NCBI RefSeq assembly: GCF_001485495.1 | Contig: NZ_BCNF01000015.1 | Location: 1 to 51,411 of the forward strand | Source of the DNA: Gordonia desulfuricans NBRC 100010 | GTDB taxonomy: Bacteria; Actinomycetota; Actinomycetes; Mycobacteriales; Mycobacteriaceae | Length of the DNA: 51,411 nucleotides | Direction: 5' to 3' | Shown here: piece after piece, positions 44,002 to 51,411 of the stretch | How the letters are laid out: the number at the start of each line of letters is the position of its first letter | Numbering within the stretch: position 1 is the stretch's first letter | Notes under the pieces: model-generated | What the model was told of the DNA's origin: nothing | The model's database searches: none | What the model saw: only the letters and a program-made list of their open reading frames with translations | Made by a program: the position numbers and the translations under genes

Positions 44002-44285
44002 TGGATGTGTCGGCGAACCGACCCTTCGAGATCGAGCTGGCGCGGACCGGTGAGGTCGTCGTCGTCCCGTCCGATCGCTCGGCGCTGTCGGTGCTGATGG
44101 CGGCCCGGGACGGCCTGGACTCCAACTGTCTTCGCGGTGAGTGCGGTGCATGCGTCCAGACGCTGATGTCCGGCGAGCCGGATCATCGCGACACGGTGCT
44201 GTCGGACCGGGCGAAGGCCGCCGGTCGGCGGTTCATCCCCTGTGTGAGTCGCGCACCCGGTGGACGTCTGGTCCTCGATCTGTGA
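44001..44285 (+). CDS. Orphan plant-type 2Fe-2S ferredoxin
   Basis: The ATG at 44001 overlaps the oxygenase stop. The 94-residue protein has a plant-type 2Fe-2S site with Cys43, Cys48 and Cys51 (NCLRGECGACVQ) and Cys81 (FIPCVSRA). It resembles the C-terminal ferredoxin domain of phthalate-dioxygenase-reductase-type proteins, but the FMN and NAD domains are absent and no reductase gene is next to it. 2OG oxygenases do not normally need a ferredoxin, so its partner is unclear; it could serve an unlinked Rieske oxygenase or a redox role for the luciferase-like enzyme downstream. Confidence 0.88.
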   Translation: MDVSANRPFEIELARTGEVVVVPSDRSALSVLMAARDGLDSNCLRGECGACVQTLMSGEPDHRDTVLSDRAKAAGRRFIPCVSRAPGGRLVLDL

Positions 44286-44407
44286 CCGCACGCCCGATGG
44301 ACGTGCGCCACCGGCGGCGCGGAACACACCGAAGCCGGTCACCGAAAACACTGCGGGACAGCAGTTCCCGTATCGATCGCCCAGAAACTGTCGAATGAGA
44401 GGACACC

Positions 44408-44812
44408 ATGTCCGGCCCCTACCTGTCGTTCGCGAGTGTGATCGCCGACGACATCGTGGCCCTGAGTTCGTTCTACGCCGAGGTCTTCGGTCTCGACGAG
44501 GTCACCGAGTTGCGTTCGGAGCACTTCCGCGGACTCCGACTCGGTGACACGATCCTCGGATTCAGCACCTCGCACGCCTATCAGTTGTTGAATCTCACCC
44601 CGCCACGGGACACGTCGGGTACCACCTCCTTCATCACCGTCGAGGTCGACGACGAACCGTCCGTCGACCGGCTCACCACCGCTGCGGTGGCCATCGGGGC
44701 CCGGTGCGTCGCCGGCCCTACCCGCACGTATTACCGAGCGTGGCAATCCGTCCTGCTCGATCCGGAGGGAAATGCGTTCCGGATCAACCATCTTCGACTC
44801 GGCGACCACTGA
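44408..44812 (+). CDS. VOC family (glyoxalase-like) protein
   Basis: The 134-residue protein starts at ATG 44408 after GAGAGGACACC. It shows the vicinal-oxygen-chelate pattern (DIVALSSFYAEVFGLDEVTE, then LLDPEGNAFRINHL). Family members catalyse isomerisation, epimerisation or ring cleavage at a metal centre, or simply bind ligands. It sits within the pyrimidine-type cluster, so a ring or tautomer rearrangement of an oxidised intermediate is possible; unproven. Confidence 0.8.
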   Translation: MSGPYLSFASVIADDIVALSSFYAEVFGLDEVTELRSEHFRGLRLGDTILGFSTSHAYQLLNLTPPRDTSGTTSFITVEVDDEPSVDRLTTAAVAIGARCVAGPTRTYYRAWQSVLLDPEGNAFRINHLRLGDH

Positions 44813-44953
44813 CGTTCGCCCACACCACAACCGGATGCCCTCCCCGATGCGGGGGTCGTCCACGACATCGGCGTCGACCACATCTGATTCACCGTCCGGT
44901 TCGTCCGGACCAGTCATCACCATCGGGCCACGTGCCCGATGGGGAGGAGCACC

Positions 44954-46333
44954 ATGTCACTGTTCGGTTGGCAACGTACCGATGGCGACGGGGTGGTGGC
45001 ACCGCATGAGCGGCTGCCATGGCCCGGCACCATCGGCATCGGTTTGCAGCATGTCGTCGCCATGTTCGGCGCCACCTTCCTGGTACCGGTCCTGACCGGG
45101 TTCCCGCCGGCCACCACACTGCTGTTCTCGGGTATCGGCACCATCCTGTTCCTGCTGATCACCCGCAACCGGTTACCGAGTTACCTCGGTTCGAGTTTCG
45201 CGATCATCGCCCCGGTCACCGCCGCATCCACATCGCATGGCCCGGGTGGGGCACTCGGTGGTCTGATCACGGTCGGCGTGCTCGTGATGATCATCGGCGC
45301 CGTCGTCCACTTCGTCGGTATCGGCTGGATCGAGAAGCTGATGCCACCGATCTGTACGGGTGCGATCGTCGCACTCGTCGGCTTCAACCTGGCGCCGGTC
45401 GCCAAGAGCAACTTCGAGCAGGGGCCGGTCACCGGTTTCATCGTGCTCGCGCTGATGCTCGGCTGTCTGGTCTTCTTCCGCGGTCTGATCGGCCGGCTGT
45501 CGGTGTTCGCCGCCGTGGTGGTGGGATACCTCGTCGCCCTCGCCCGCGGCGAGGTCGACACCTCGGGGATCGCCGACGCCGCCTGGATCGGCCTGCCCGA
45601 CTTCACTTCCCCCACCTTCCACTTCTCGGTGATGCCCATGTTCATACCGGTGGTACTGGTGCTCGTGGTGGAGAACATCGGTCACGTCAAGTCGATCAGC
45701 GCGATGACCGGAACCGACAACGACAAGTACATGGGCCGTGCCCTGTTCGCCGACGGCCTGGCCACCACCGTCTCCGGCGCCGGCGGCGGTTCGGGAACCA
45801 CCACCTATGCCGAGAACATCGGCGTCATGGCGGCCACCAAGGTGTACTCGACCGCCGCCTACTGGGTGGCCGCGATCGCCGCGATCGTCCTGGGCCTGTG
45901 CCCGAAGGTCGGTGCCACCGTCGCCGCCATCCCGCCGGGCGTCCTCGGCGGTGCCACCGTGGCACTGTACGGTCTGGTCGGTATCCTCGGCGTGCACATC
46001 TGGGTGATCAACCGCGTCGACTTCTCGCAGCCGATCAACCAGTTCACCGCGGCCATCGCGCTGGTGATCGGCATCGCCGACTTCACCTGGACCATCGGTG
46101 ATCTGAGCTTCGGCGGCATCGCACTGGGTGCGATCTCCGCGGTGGTCGTCTACCACGCATTGCGGATCATCGGGACGTGGCGCAAGACCGTTGCCCCGCA
46201 GCCGGATCCCACCACCGAGAACCTCGACATCGAACTGCCGCCCCGGGACTCGTCGGCGCCCTCGGCCACCGATGACCTGATCGTCCACGCCGACGGCACG
46301 ACGGAACCGACGCAGGCCCGCAGCCCGCACTGA
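44954..46333 (+). CDS. NCS2-family uracil/xanthine permease
   Basis: The ATG at 44954 follows GGGGAGGAG and gives 459 residues. It has about 14 membrane segments and NCS2 features: the QH motif in segment 1 (GIGLQHVVAMFG), the conserved Glu of segment 8 (VVENIGHVKSISAMTG), and TTYAENIGVMAATKV near segment 10. Its closest general type is UraA/RutG, which imports uracil; the UapA/XanQ group imports purines. The hydrophilic C-terminal tail is about 35 residues. Its place before dihydropyrimidinase favours a pyrimidine or hydantoin substrate. Confidence 0.92.
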   Translation: MSLFGWQRTDGDGVVAPHERLPWPGTIGIGLQHVVAMFGATFLVPVLTGFPPATTLLFSGIGTILFLLITRNRLPSYLGSSFAIIAPVTAASTSHGPGGALGGLITVGVLVMIIGAVVHFVGIGWIEKLMPPICTGAIVALVGFNLAPVAKSNFEQGPVTGFIVLALMLGCLVFFRGLIGRLSVFAAVVVGYLVALARGEVDTSGIADAAWIGLPDFTSPTFHFSVMPMFIPVVLVLVVENIGHVKSISAMTGTDNDKYMGRALFADGLATTVSGAGGGSGTTTYAENIGVMAATKVYSTAAYWVAAIAAIVLGLCPKVGATVAAIPPGVLGGATVALYGLVGILGVHIWVINRVDFSQPINQFTAAIALVIGIADFTWTIGDLSFGGIALGAISAVVVYHALRIIGTWRKTVAPQPDPTTENLDIELPPRDSSAPSATDDLIVHADGTTEPTQARSPH

Positions 46334-46441
46334 CCGCTCGACCGACCGCATCCCGACGCCGCGGTACACCGAAAGCCCCCGGAATGTCGACCACCGGAGT
46401 CTCGAACACCGGGGTATCGGCGTCACGACAAGGAGTGAAAC

Positions 46442-47863
46442 ATGGCAACGACGCTGATCACCGGCGGCACCGTGGTGTCCAGTACGGGTCGCCAGCGCAT
46501 CGACGTGCTCGTCGACGGCGAACGGATCACCGCACTGATCGACCCCGCCGCACAACCGTTCGGTCCGGCACTGGCCGACAACGTGGACGAGGTGATCGAC
46601 GCGTCGGGGATGTATGTCATCCCCGGCGGCGTCGACGCCCACACGCACATGGAGATGCCGTTCGGCGGGACCACCGCCGCCGACACCTTCGAGACCGGGA
46701 CCCGGGCCGCCGCACACGGTGGCACGACGACCATCATCGACTTCGCGATCCAGACCCCGGGAGAGCGCCTACAGGACACCCTCGAACTCTGGCACACCAA
46801 GGCCGCGGGCAACTGTGCCGTCGACTACGGCTTCCACCAGATCGTCGGCGACGTCAACGCCGAATCCCTGCGCGCCATGGACGAACTCGTGAACGAGGGG
46901 GTCACCAGCTTCAAGCTGTTCATGGCCTACCCCGGGGTGTACTACTCCGACGACGGCCAGATCCTGCGTGCCATGCAGGCGTGCGCCGCCAACGGGGCAC
47001 TGATGATGATGCACGCCGAGAACGGCATCGCCATCGACCAGCTGATCGCCCAGCACATCGGTCGGGGTGAGACGTCGCCGTACTACCACGGGGTGTCTCG
47101 GCCGTGGCAGCTCGAGGAGGAGGCCACCCACCGCGCGATCATGTTGGCCGACGTGACCGGTGCACCCCTCTACATCGTGCACGTGTCCGCGAAACAGGCT
47201 CTCGAACAGATCGCCACCGCCCGCGGCGCGGGGAAGAACGTCTTCGCCGAGACCTGCCCGCAGTACCTGTATCTGTCGCTGGAGGAGCAACTCGGTGCCG
47301 CCGGCTTCGACGGCGCGAAGTGGGTGTGTTCCACACCGCTGCGATCGCGTGCCGAAGGACACCAGGACGAGCTCTGGAAGTTCATCCGCACCCACGATGT
47401 GTCAGGTGTGGCCACCGACCACTGCCCGTTCTGCATGAAGGACCAGAAGGAGATGGGTATCGGCGACTTCTCCAAGATCCCCAACGGGATCGGGGGAGTG
47501 GAGCACCGCGTCGACCTGATGTATCAGGGGGTCGTCGACGGACGGATCAGTCTGGAGCGGTGGGTGGACGTCTGCTCGACCACACCGGCACGGATGTTCG
47601 GGATGTACCCGCGCAAGGGCATCATCGCACCGGGGGCCGACGCCGACATCGTCCTCTACGATCCGAAGGGGCACACCAGTATCGGGCTGGGCAAGACCCA
47701 CCACATGAACCTCGACCACTCCGCGTGGGAGGGATTCGAGATCGATGGTGCGATCCGTCGGGTGATCTCCCGCGGCACGACGATCGTCGACAACGGCATC
47801 TACCACGGCAAGACCGGCCACGGGCAGTTCGTGGCCCGCGCCCTCTCGCAGAACCTCATCTGA
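46442..47863 (+). CDS. hydA: Dihydropyrimidinase/D-hydantoinase
   Basis: The 473-residue amidohydrolase begins at ATG 46442 after AAGGAGTGAAAC. Binuclear metal ligands are visible: His67 and His69 (DAHTHMEMPF), carboxylated Lys158 (SFKLFMAYPG), the later His in YIVHVSAKQA, and Asp in GVATDHCPF. It opens dihydrouracil, dihydrothymine or 5-substituted hydantoins to the N-carbamoyl amino acid, and the M20 enzyme downstream would remove the carbamoyl group. Thirteen bases separate it from the luciferase-like gene. Confidence 0.95.
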   Translation: MATTLITGGTVVSSTGRQRIDVLVDGERITALIDPAAQPFGPALADNVDEVIDASGMYVIPGGVDAHTHMEMPFGGTTAADTFETGTRAAAHGGTTTIIDFAIQTPGERLQDTLELWHTKAAGNCAVDYGFHQIVGDVNAESLRAMDELVNEGVTSFKLFMAYPGVYYSDDGQILRAMQACAANGALMMMHAENGIAIDQLIAQHIGRGETSPYYHGVSRPWQLEEEATHRAIMLADVTGAPLYIVHVSAKQALEQIATARGAGKNVFAETCPQYLYLSLEEQLGAAGFDGAKWVCSTPLRSRAEGHQDELWKFIRTHDVSGVATDHCPFCMKDQKEMGIGDFSKIPNGIGGVEHRVDLMYQGVVDGRISLERWVDVCSTTPARMFGMYPRKGIIAPGADADIVLYDPKGHTSIGLGKTHHMNLDHSAWEGFEIDGAIRRVISRGTTIVDNGIYHGKTGHGQFVARALSQNLI

Positions 47864-47876
47864 TCAGGAGAACGTC

Positions 47877-48899
47877 ATGGACTTCGGAGTCGTCATGCAG
47901 AACGACCCGCCCGCCTCCCGCGTCGTGGAGCTGGCGGTGGCCGCAGAGAATCGTGGGTTCTCCCACGTGTGGACCTTCGACTCACACGTGTTGTGGCAAG
48001 AACCCAATGTGGTCTACAGCCAGATCCTCGCAGCCACCCGCACCGTCATGGTGGGCCCGATGGTGACCAACCCGGTGACCCGCGATCCGAGTGTCACGGC
48101 CTCGACGTTCGCGACGCTGAACTCGATGTACGGCAATCGGACGGTGTGCGGCATCGGTCGCGGGGACTCCGCGGTCCGCGTGGTCTCGGGTAAGCCGTCC
48201 ACGCTGGCCACCCTGCGCGAGGCGATCACCGTGATCTCCGCACTCGGCAACGGCCGCGGTGTCGAGATCAACGGCACCGCCGTGCGGTTCCCGTGGGGGA
48301 GCCGTTCACGTCTTCCGGTCTACGGCGCCGGATACGGCCCGAAGGCACTCGAACTCATCGGCACCCACTGTGACGGGTTCATCCTGCAACTGGCCGATCC
48401 GGCGATCATCGAGTGGACCACGAAGCGGGTCAAACAGGCCGCGGTCGACGCCGGGCGGGATCCCGACGACGTGTCGATCATCGTCGCCGCCCCAGCATAT
48501 GTCGGTGACGACATCGATCATCAACGCGCACAATGCCGATGGTTCGGCGGGATGGTCGGAAACCACGTCGCCGACCTGGTGGAGAAGTATGGCGGTGACG
48601 GCGCCGGCGATGTTCCTGCGGCGCTCACCGACTACATCGCCAACCGCACCGGCTATGACTACAACGAGCACGGACGGGCGGGCAACAGCCACACCGAGTT
48701 CGTGCCGGACGAGATCGTCGACCGGTTCTGCCTGCTCGGCGGTGTCGACGAGCACATCGCCAAGCTCGAGGACCTGCGCGCCCTCGGCGTCGACCAGTTC
48801 GCGGTGTACCTGCAGCACGACGGCAAGGATCAGACTCTCGCCGCCTATGGCGATCACATCATCCCGGCGCTCAATCCGGTTGCGCTCGCCCGCATCTGA
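47877..48899 (+). CDS. Luciferase-like (LLM class) oxidoreductase, probably F420-dependent
   Basis: The 340-residue protein starts at ATG 47877 after CAGGAGAAC. It has the LLM TIM-barrel pattern (ELAVAAENRGFSHVWTFDSH, GIGRGDSAVRVVSG, VYGAGYGPKALELIG). It is of the F420-type LLM group often found beside hydantoinase/dihydropyrimidinase genes (TIGR03842-like, from memory). It is not a typical RutA, the FMN pyrimidine oxygenase. Lying between the ring-opening and decarbamoylating enzymes, it may carry out or reverse a C=C or C-N oxidation of the ring; the step is not proven. Thirty bases precede the next start. Confidence 0.85.
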   Translation: MDFGVVMQNDPPASRVVELAVAAENRGFSHVWTFDSHVLWQEPNVVYSQILAATRTVMVGPMVTNPVTRDPSVTASTFATLNSMYGNRTVCGIGRGDSAVRVVSGKPSTLATLREAITVISALGNGRGVEINGTAVRFPWGSRSRLPVYGAGYGPKALELIGTHCDGFILQLADPAIIEWTTKRVKQAAVDAGRDPDDVSIIVAAPAYVGDDIDHQRAQCRWFGGMVGNHVADLVEKYGGDGAGDVPAALTDYIANRTGYDYNEHGRAGNSHTEFVPDEIVDRFCLLGGVDEHIAKLEDLRALGVDQFAVYLQHDGKDQTLAAYGDHIIPALNPVALARI

Positions 48900-48929
48900 G
48901 ACACGTCGATGTCCGAGGAGGAAGACAAC

Positions 48930-50297
48930 ATGACCATCGAGACCGGGGAACGGGGCGTCCACGTCCCCGCACGCGCAGACGACCGCCAGGCATTTCTCGA
49001 CGACTTCGCGCGGATGTCGACGTTCGGGGCCACCGCGGCGGGCGGTGTCGACCGCGAGGCCGCAACCGATGCCGATGCCGCACAGCGGAAGTGGCTCGCC
49101 GCGTGGCTGACCGAGCGCGGCTTCCAGGTGCGGTTCGACCGCATCGGCAACATGTTCGGCCTGCTCGAACTCGTTCCGGGCGCACCCTTTGTCCTCGCCG
49201 GTTCACACATGGACTCCCAGCCGCGGGGTGGACGTTTCGACGGCGCCTATGGGGTGTTGGCCGCCGCCCACGCCTTCGACCGACTGCGTCGCCTGTACAC
49301 CGACCCGTCCTGTCCGACGCGGCCCGCATACAACCTCGCAGTGGTCAACTGGTTCAACGAGGAGGGGTCACGTTTCACCCCGTCGATGCAGGGCAGCGGC
49401 GTGTTCACCGGCAAACTCGACCTCGCGGACGCCCTCGCGACCGCCGATGTCGCCGGGGTCACCGTGCAGGACGCCCTGGGTGCCCACAGCATGCTGGGTG
49501 ACGACGTGTTCCCGCTGGACGACGCCGGGCGCTTCCGCGACGATCGGGTGGCCGCCTATGCCGAGATCCACATCGAGCAGGGTCGCGAACTGGACAAGGC
49601 CGGCGTCACGATCGGTGTGGTGCCGTCGACCTGGGGCGCCAACAAATACGAGATCGGTGTGGTCGGGTGGCAGGGACACACCGGCGCCACCGCGATCACC
49701 GATCGCCAGGACGCGCTCTACGGTGCCGCCCGGATCGTCGTCGCGCTGCGCGAACTCGCCGAGACCTACGGCGACGAGTTGCACACGTCGTGCGGACAAC
49801 TGACCGTCTACCCCAACTCGCCGGTCGTCGTGCCCCGGGAGGTGCACATGCATCTCGATCTGAGGTCGTCGTCGGACGACATCCTTGCGGCCGCCGACCG
49901 CGACCTCACCCGGATGTTCGCCGAGATCGAGATCGCCGCCGATGTGCGGATCGAGAAGCGATTCGCCCACACCTGGAAGGGGCACGACTATCCGGCAGGA
50001 GGCGTCGCCCTCGCCGAGGCCGTGATCGGCGACCTGGGATTCCGGTCGATGCGGGTTCGGACGCGTGCCGGGCACGACTCGACCAACATGAAGGATCTCG
50101 TCCCCACCGTGATGCTGTTCATCCCGAGTGTCGACGGCGTGTCGCATGCCGAGAACGAGTACACCGCCGATGACGACATGCTCGACGGCGTGACGGTCCT
50201 GACCGAGGCCCTGGCCCGGATGGTCGAAGGCGCCCTCAGTGCTTCCGCGTCACCCGCTTCCGCGCCACCCGGTTCTGCCTCACCGGGTTCGGACTGA
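48930..50297 (+). CDS. M20-family N-carbamoyl-amino acid/beta-ureidopropionase-type amidohydrolase
   Basis: The ATG at 48930 after GAGGAGGAAG gives 455 residues. The M20 dizinc motif is intact: GSHMDSQPRGGRFDG, FNEEGSRF, HIEQGRELD, and RAGHDSTNM near the C-terminus. The enzyme would hydrolyse N-carbamoyl-beta-alanine (or an N-carbamoyl-L-amino acid or allantoate) to the amino acid, CO2 and ammonia, the last step after dihydropyrimidinase. The final 20 residues are a Ser/Ala/Pro/Gly-rich tail produced by a 15-base tandem array that runs across the stop codon. Confidence 0.92.
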   Translation: MTIETGERGVHVPARADDRQAFLDDFARMSTFGATAAGGVDREAATDADAAQRKWLAAWLTERGFQVRFDRIGNMFGLLELVPGAPFVLAGSHMDSQPRGGRFDGAYGVLAAAHAFDRLRRLYTDPSCPTRPAYNLAVVNWFNEEGSRFTPSMQGSGVFTGKLDLADALATADVAGVTVQDALGAHSMLGDDVFPLDDAGRFRDDRVAAYAEIHIEQGRELDKAGVTIGVVPSTWGANKYEIGVVGWQGHTGATAITDRQDALYGAARIVVALRELAETYGDELHTSCGQLTVYPNSPVVVPREVHMHLDLRSSSDDILAAADRDLTRMFAEIEIAADVRIEKRFAHTWKGHDYPAGGVALAEAVIGDLGFRSMRVRTRAGHDSTNMKDLVPTVMLFIPSVDGVSHAENEYTADDDMLDGVTVLTEALARMVEGALSASASPASAPPGSASPGSD

Positions 50298-50300
50298 CCG
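50241..50300. repeat. Degenerate tandem array, 4 x 15 bp, across the M20 gene stop
   Basis: Units GCTTCCGCGTCACCC, GCTTCCGCGCCACCC, GGTTCTGCCTCACCG and GGTTCGGACTGACCG run from 50241 to 50300. The first three encode Ser/Ala/Pro repeats; the stop (50295-50297) lies in the fourth. Confidence 0.75.
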
Positions 50301-50343
50301 GCTCTGGTTCGTCGCGAGGCCGTTCGGGTTCGGACAGACAGCC

Positions 50344-50374
50344 CCTACGGTTCCGTAAGTTACGGTAGCGTAGG
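50344..50374. promoter_or_regulatory. Nested palindrome upstream of the acyltransferase gene
   Basis: An inner perfect dyad CCGTAA-G-TTACGG (50353-50365) and an outer pair CCTACG/CGTAGG (50344-50349, 50369-50374) share one centre at 50359. It ends 3 bases before the ATG at 50378, as expected for a repressor operator of the TetR type; the regulator is not identified. Confidence 0.65.
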
Positions 50375-50377
50375 TTC

Positions 50378-51127
50378 ATGTCCGTGACCGTCGATGTGAC
50401 CCTGAACGACTTCGAGAACGTCTACGACTTCTACCGCGAGCATCGGCAGCCGGTACTCAAGGCGAAGTCGATGTATGCCGTACTGGCGGCGAAGTATCGC
50501 CCACAGGTGCGCTACGAGACCGGTGCCAGGCAGCTGATCCGTCATCTCCGCCGTGAGGGGTGCGTGCTGGTGATCTCGGCCAATCACGTTCGGGAGACCG
50601 ATCCTTTCGTGCTGGCCGCCACCGGCTTCCTCTCCGCGGTGCGGCCACATATCGGCCATGTGCGGGTACTGGCCAAGGATCCGTTGTTCGTCGACCCCGA
50701 GCAGCGCAGGAAGATCGACCTCCTGGGCGGGATTCCCGTGTTCCGGCCCAAGGACCACGGTGTCCGCGAGACCATGGTTCCCGGCCGGCGCATGATCGAC
50801 ATCTGCGTCGAGCGGATGGTCGACGGCGACTGGATTGCCGTCTTCGCCGAGGGGACCTGCAATCTCACCGATCCCGCGCATGTCCAGCCGCTGGGCAGCG
50901 GGATGGGTCACATCGTCAAGGGCGTCATCGGCGCAGGTCGGCGGGTGGCTCTGCTCAGTATCGGGATCGCCTACCGCGAGAACACGGATCGAGGCCCTGC
51001 GGTGATGATCAACCGGCCGATCGAGCTGACCGCCGACGACGCCAAGACCCCGGCGGCAGCCACCCGGCTCGCTGCCGCCGATCTGCAACGCGCTGTCGAC
51101 GTCGCTTGGGATCGGGCGCATCCGTGA
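50378..51127 (+). CDS. PlsC-type 1-acylglycerol-3-phosphate acyltransferase family protein
   Basis: The 249-residue protein has the acyltransferase motifs HX4D (His70, Asp75 in ANHVRETD), GGIPVFRPKD near 117, and VFAEGT (Glu158-Thr160). These mark the glycerol-phosphate/lysophosphatidate acyltransferase family; substrate specificity is not readable. No membrane segment is obvious. The ATG has only a weak AGG 3 bases before it, so the message may be leaderless. A nested palindrome just upstream suggests its own repression, separate from the catabolic genes 80 bases earlier. Confidence 0.85.
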   Translation: MSVTVDVTLNDFENVYDFYREHRQPVLKAKSMYAVLAAKYRPQVRYETGARQLIRHLRREGCVLVISANHVRETDPFVLAATGFLSAVRPHIGHVRVLAKDPLFVDPEQRRKIDLLGGIPVFRPKDHGVRETMVPGRRMIDICVERMVDGDWIAVFAEGTCNLTDPAHVQPLGSGMGHIVKGVIGAGRRVALLSIGIAYRENTDRGPAVMINRPIELTADDAKTPAAATRLAAADLQRAVDVAWDRAHP

Positions 51128-51204
51128 ACGCAGCGACGAACCTTCGAGGTGGTCGCCACCCGACGTCGTCGACGTGATTCGCACCCAATCAGCCACCGGC
51201 CGTT

Positions 51205-51250
51205 GGTGGTTGAGCCGATGAGGAGCGTAGCGACGAGGCGTGTCGAAACC
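51205..51250 (+). repeat. Intergenic repeat, GGTTGAGCC type, copy B
   Basis: The element runs GGTGGTTGAGCCGATGAGGA to GTGTCGAAACC, with the same TTGAGCC start and GTCGAAA end as copies A and C but a different middle (GCGTAGCGACGAGG). Confidence 0.6.
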
Positions 51251-51315
51251 TCAGACGGCCGACGTCGCCAAGGTGATCACCTCCGACGTGGTCGCTACCC
51301 AACGCAGGCTGCGGA

Positions 51316-51361
51316 GATTTCGACTCGGGTCCTCGCGATGCTCGGTCCCGGCTCAATCAGC
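51316..51361 (-). repeat. Intergenic repeat, GATTGAGCC type, copy C
   Basis: This is the reverse-complement copy of 27-72, with 2 mismatches in 46 bases. Its orientation opposes copy A and copy B. Confidence 0.7.
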
Positions 51362-51392
51362 GTGGAAGGCGCGGCTCAATCAGCTACTCCCA

Positions 51393-51411
51393 GTTGGTGG
51401 TTGAGCCGACG
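51393..51411 (+). repeat. Intergenic repeat, GGTTGAGCC type, copy D (cut by window end)
   Basis: GTTGGTGGTTGAGCCGA repeats the start of copy B (from 51202) and runs off the window. Confidence 0.5.

Larger units (their letters stand above)
51128..51411. other. Repeat-rich intergenic end region
   Basis: No gene is supported here. The 284 bases contain at least three members of a GGTTGAGCC/GATTGAGCC repeat family in both orientations, plus shorter fragments (GCGGCTCAATCAGC at 51371-51384). Confidence 0.6.

Noticed and set aside
44286..44407. Small gene between the ferredoxin and VOC genes
   Set aside because: Only short frames without a ribosome site are present; treated as intergenic.
45173..46717. 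514-codon open frame opposite the NCS2 permease and dihydropyrimidinase start
   Set aside because: It crosses two well-supported genes and is low-complexity Asp/Gly/His/Arg-rich.
47877..48899. Assignment of the LLM protein as RutA pyrimidine oxygenase
   Set aside because: The sequence and neighbours (dihydropyrimidinase instead of rutB-F) do not fit the Rut pathway.

Overview
The window is a GC-rich (visibly about 65-70 percent G+C), gene-dense stretch of actinobacterial chromosome. A member of the Mycobacteriales, most likely Gordonia or a close relative, is suggested by several things read from the sequence: a single-chain long-chain acyl-CoA carboxylase, a monomeric NADP isocitrate dehydrogenase, FadB2, a DUF5313 membrane protein, many GTG starts with GTGA/TGATG overlaps, and degenerate intergenic repeats beginning GGTTGAGCC or GATTGAGCC. 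No tRNA, rRNA, CRISPR array, transposase or phage gene was seen.

Layout. 1-8.2 kb: an AtuA-family protein and a CaiB/BaiF CoA-transferase (+), then on the minus strand a 2OG-Fe(II) oxygenase, a LysR regulator, an SfnB/DszC-type flavin monooxygenase and a MetE-like zinc methyltransferase homologue. 8.4-14.2 kb: a translationally coupled three-gene MksF-MksE-MksB (JetA-JetB-JetC, Wadjet-like SMC) operon that ends in a strong hairpin and has no visible nuclease gene (JetD/MksG). 14.2-22.2 kb: mostly housekeeping genes (DUF5313, a VOC protein, a TetR-regulated membrane permease, icd, a small HTH protein, fadB2, pdxK). 22.4-27.9 kb: the 1830-residue acyl-CoA carboxylase. 28-32 kb: a SnoaL-like protein divergent from a TetR regulator, a double-hotdog (MaoC) hydratase, and a class III aminotransferase. 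32-39.2 kb: a PAP2/COG4705/small membrane protein operon (COG4705 frameshifted), a response regulator and histidine kinase whose 3' ends converge and overlap, a FetB-like permease, a DtxR regulator, and an Lrp/LysE divergent pair. 39.3-40.0 kb: a decayed second copy of the MaoC-type gene.

40-50.3 kb is the most distinctive region. A PucR-type regulator diverges from a plus-strand series: two isopenicillin-N-synthase-like 2OG oxygenases, an orphan 2Fe-2S ferredoxin, a VOC protein, an NCS2 uracil/xanthine permease, dihydropyrimidinase, a luciferase-like oxidoreductase and an M20 carbamoyl-amide hydrolase. Uptake, ring opening and decarbamoylation of a pyrimidine or hydantoin are explained. The oxygenases, ferredoxin, VOC and luciferase-like proteins have no assigned step. 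The aminotransferase at 30.5-31.9 kb could handle the beta-amino acid product. A PlsC-type acyltransferase with a nested operator-like palindrome closes the window.

A recurring feature is short tandem arrays with 15-17 bp units. Four are intergenic or at gene ends; two lie inside coding sequence (the histidine kinase ATP-binding domain and the M20 C-terminus) and keep frame because their unit is 15 bp.
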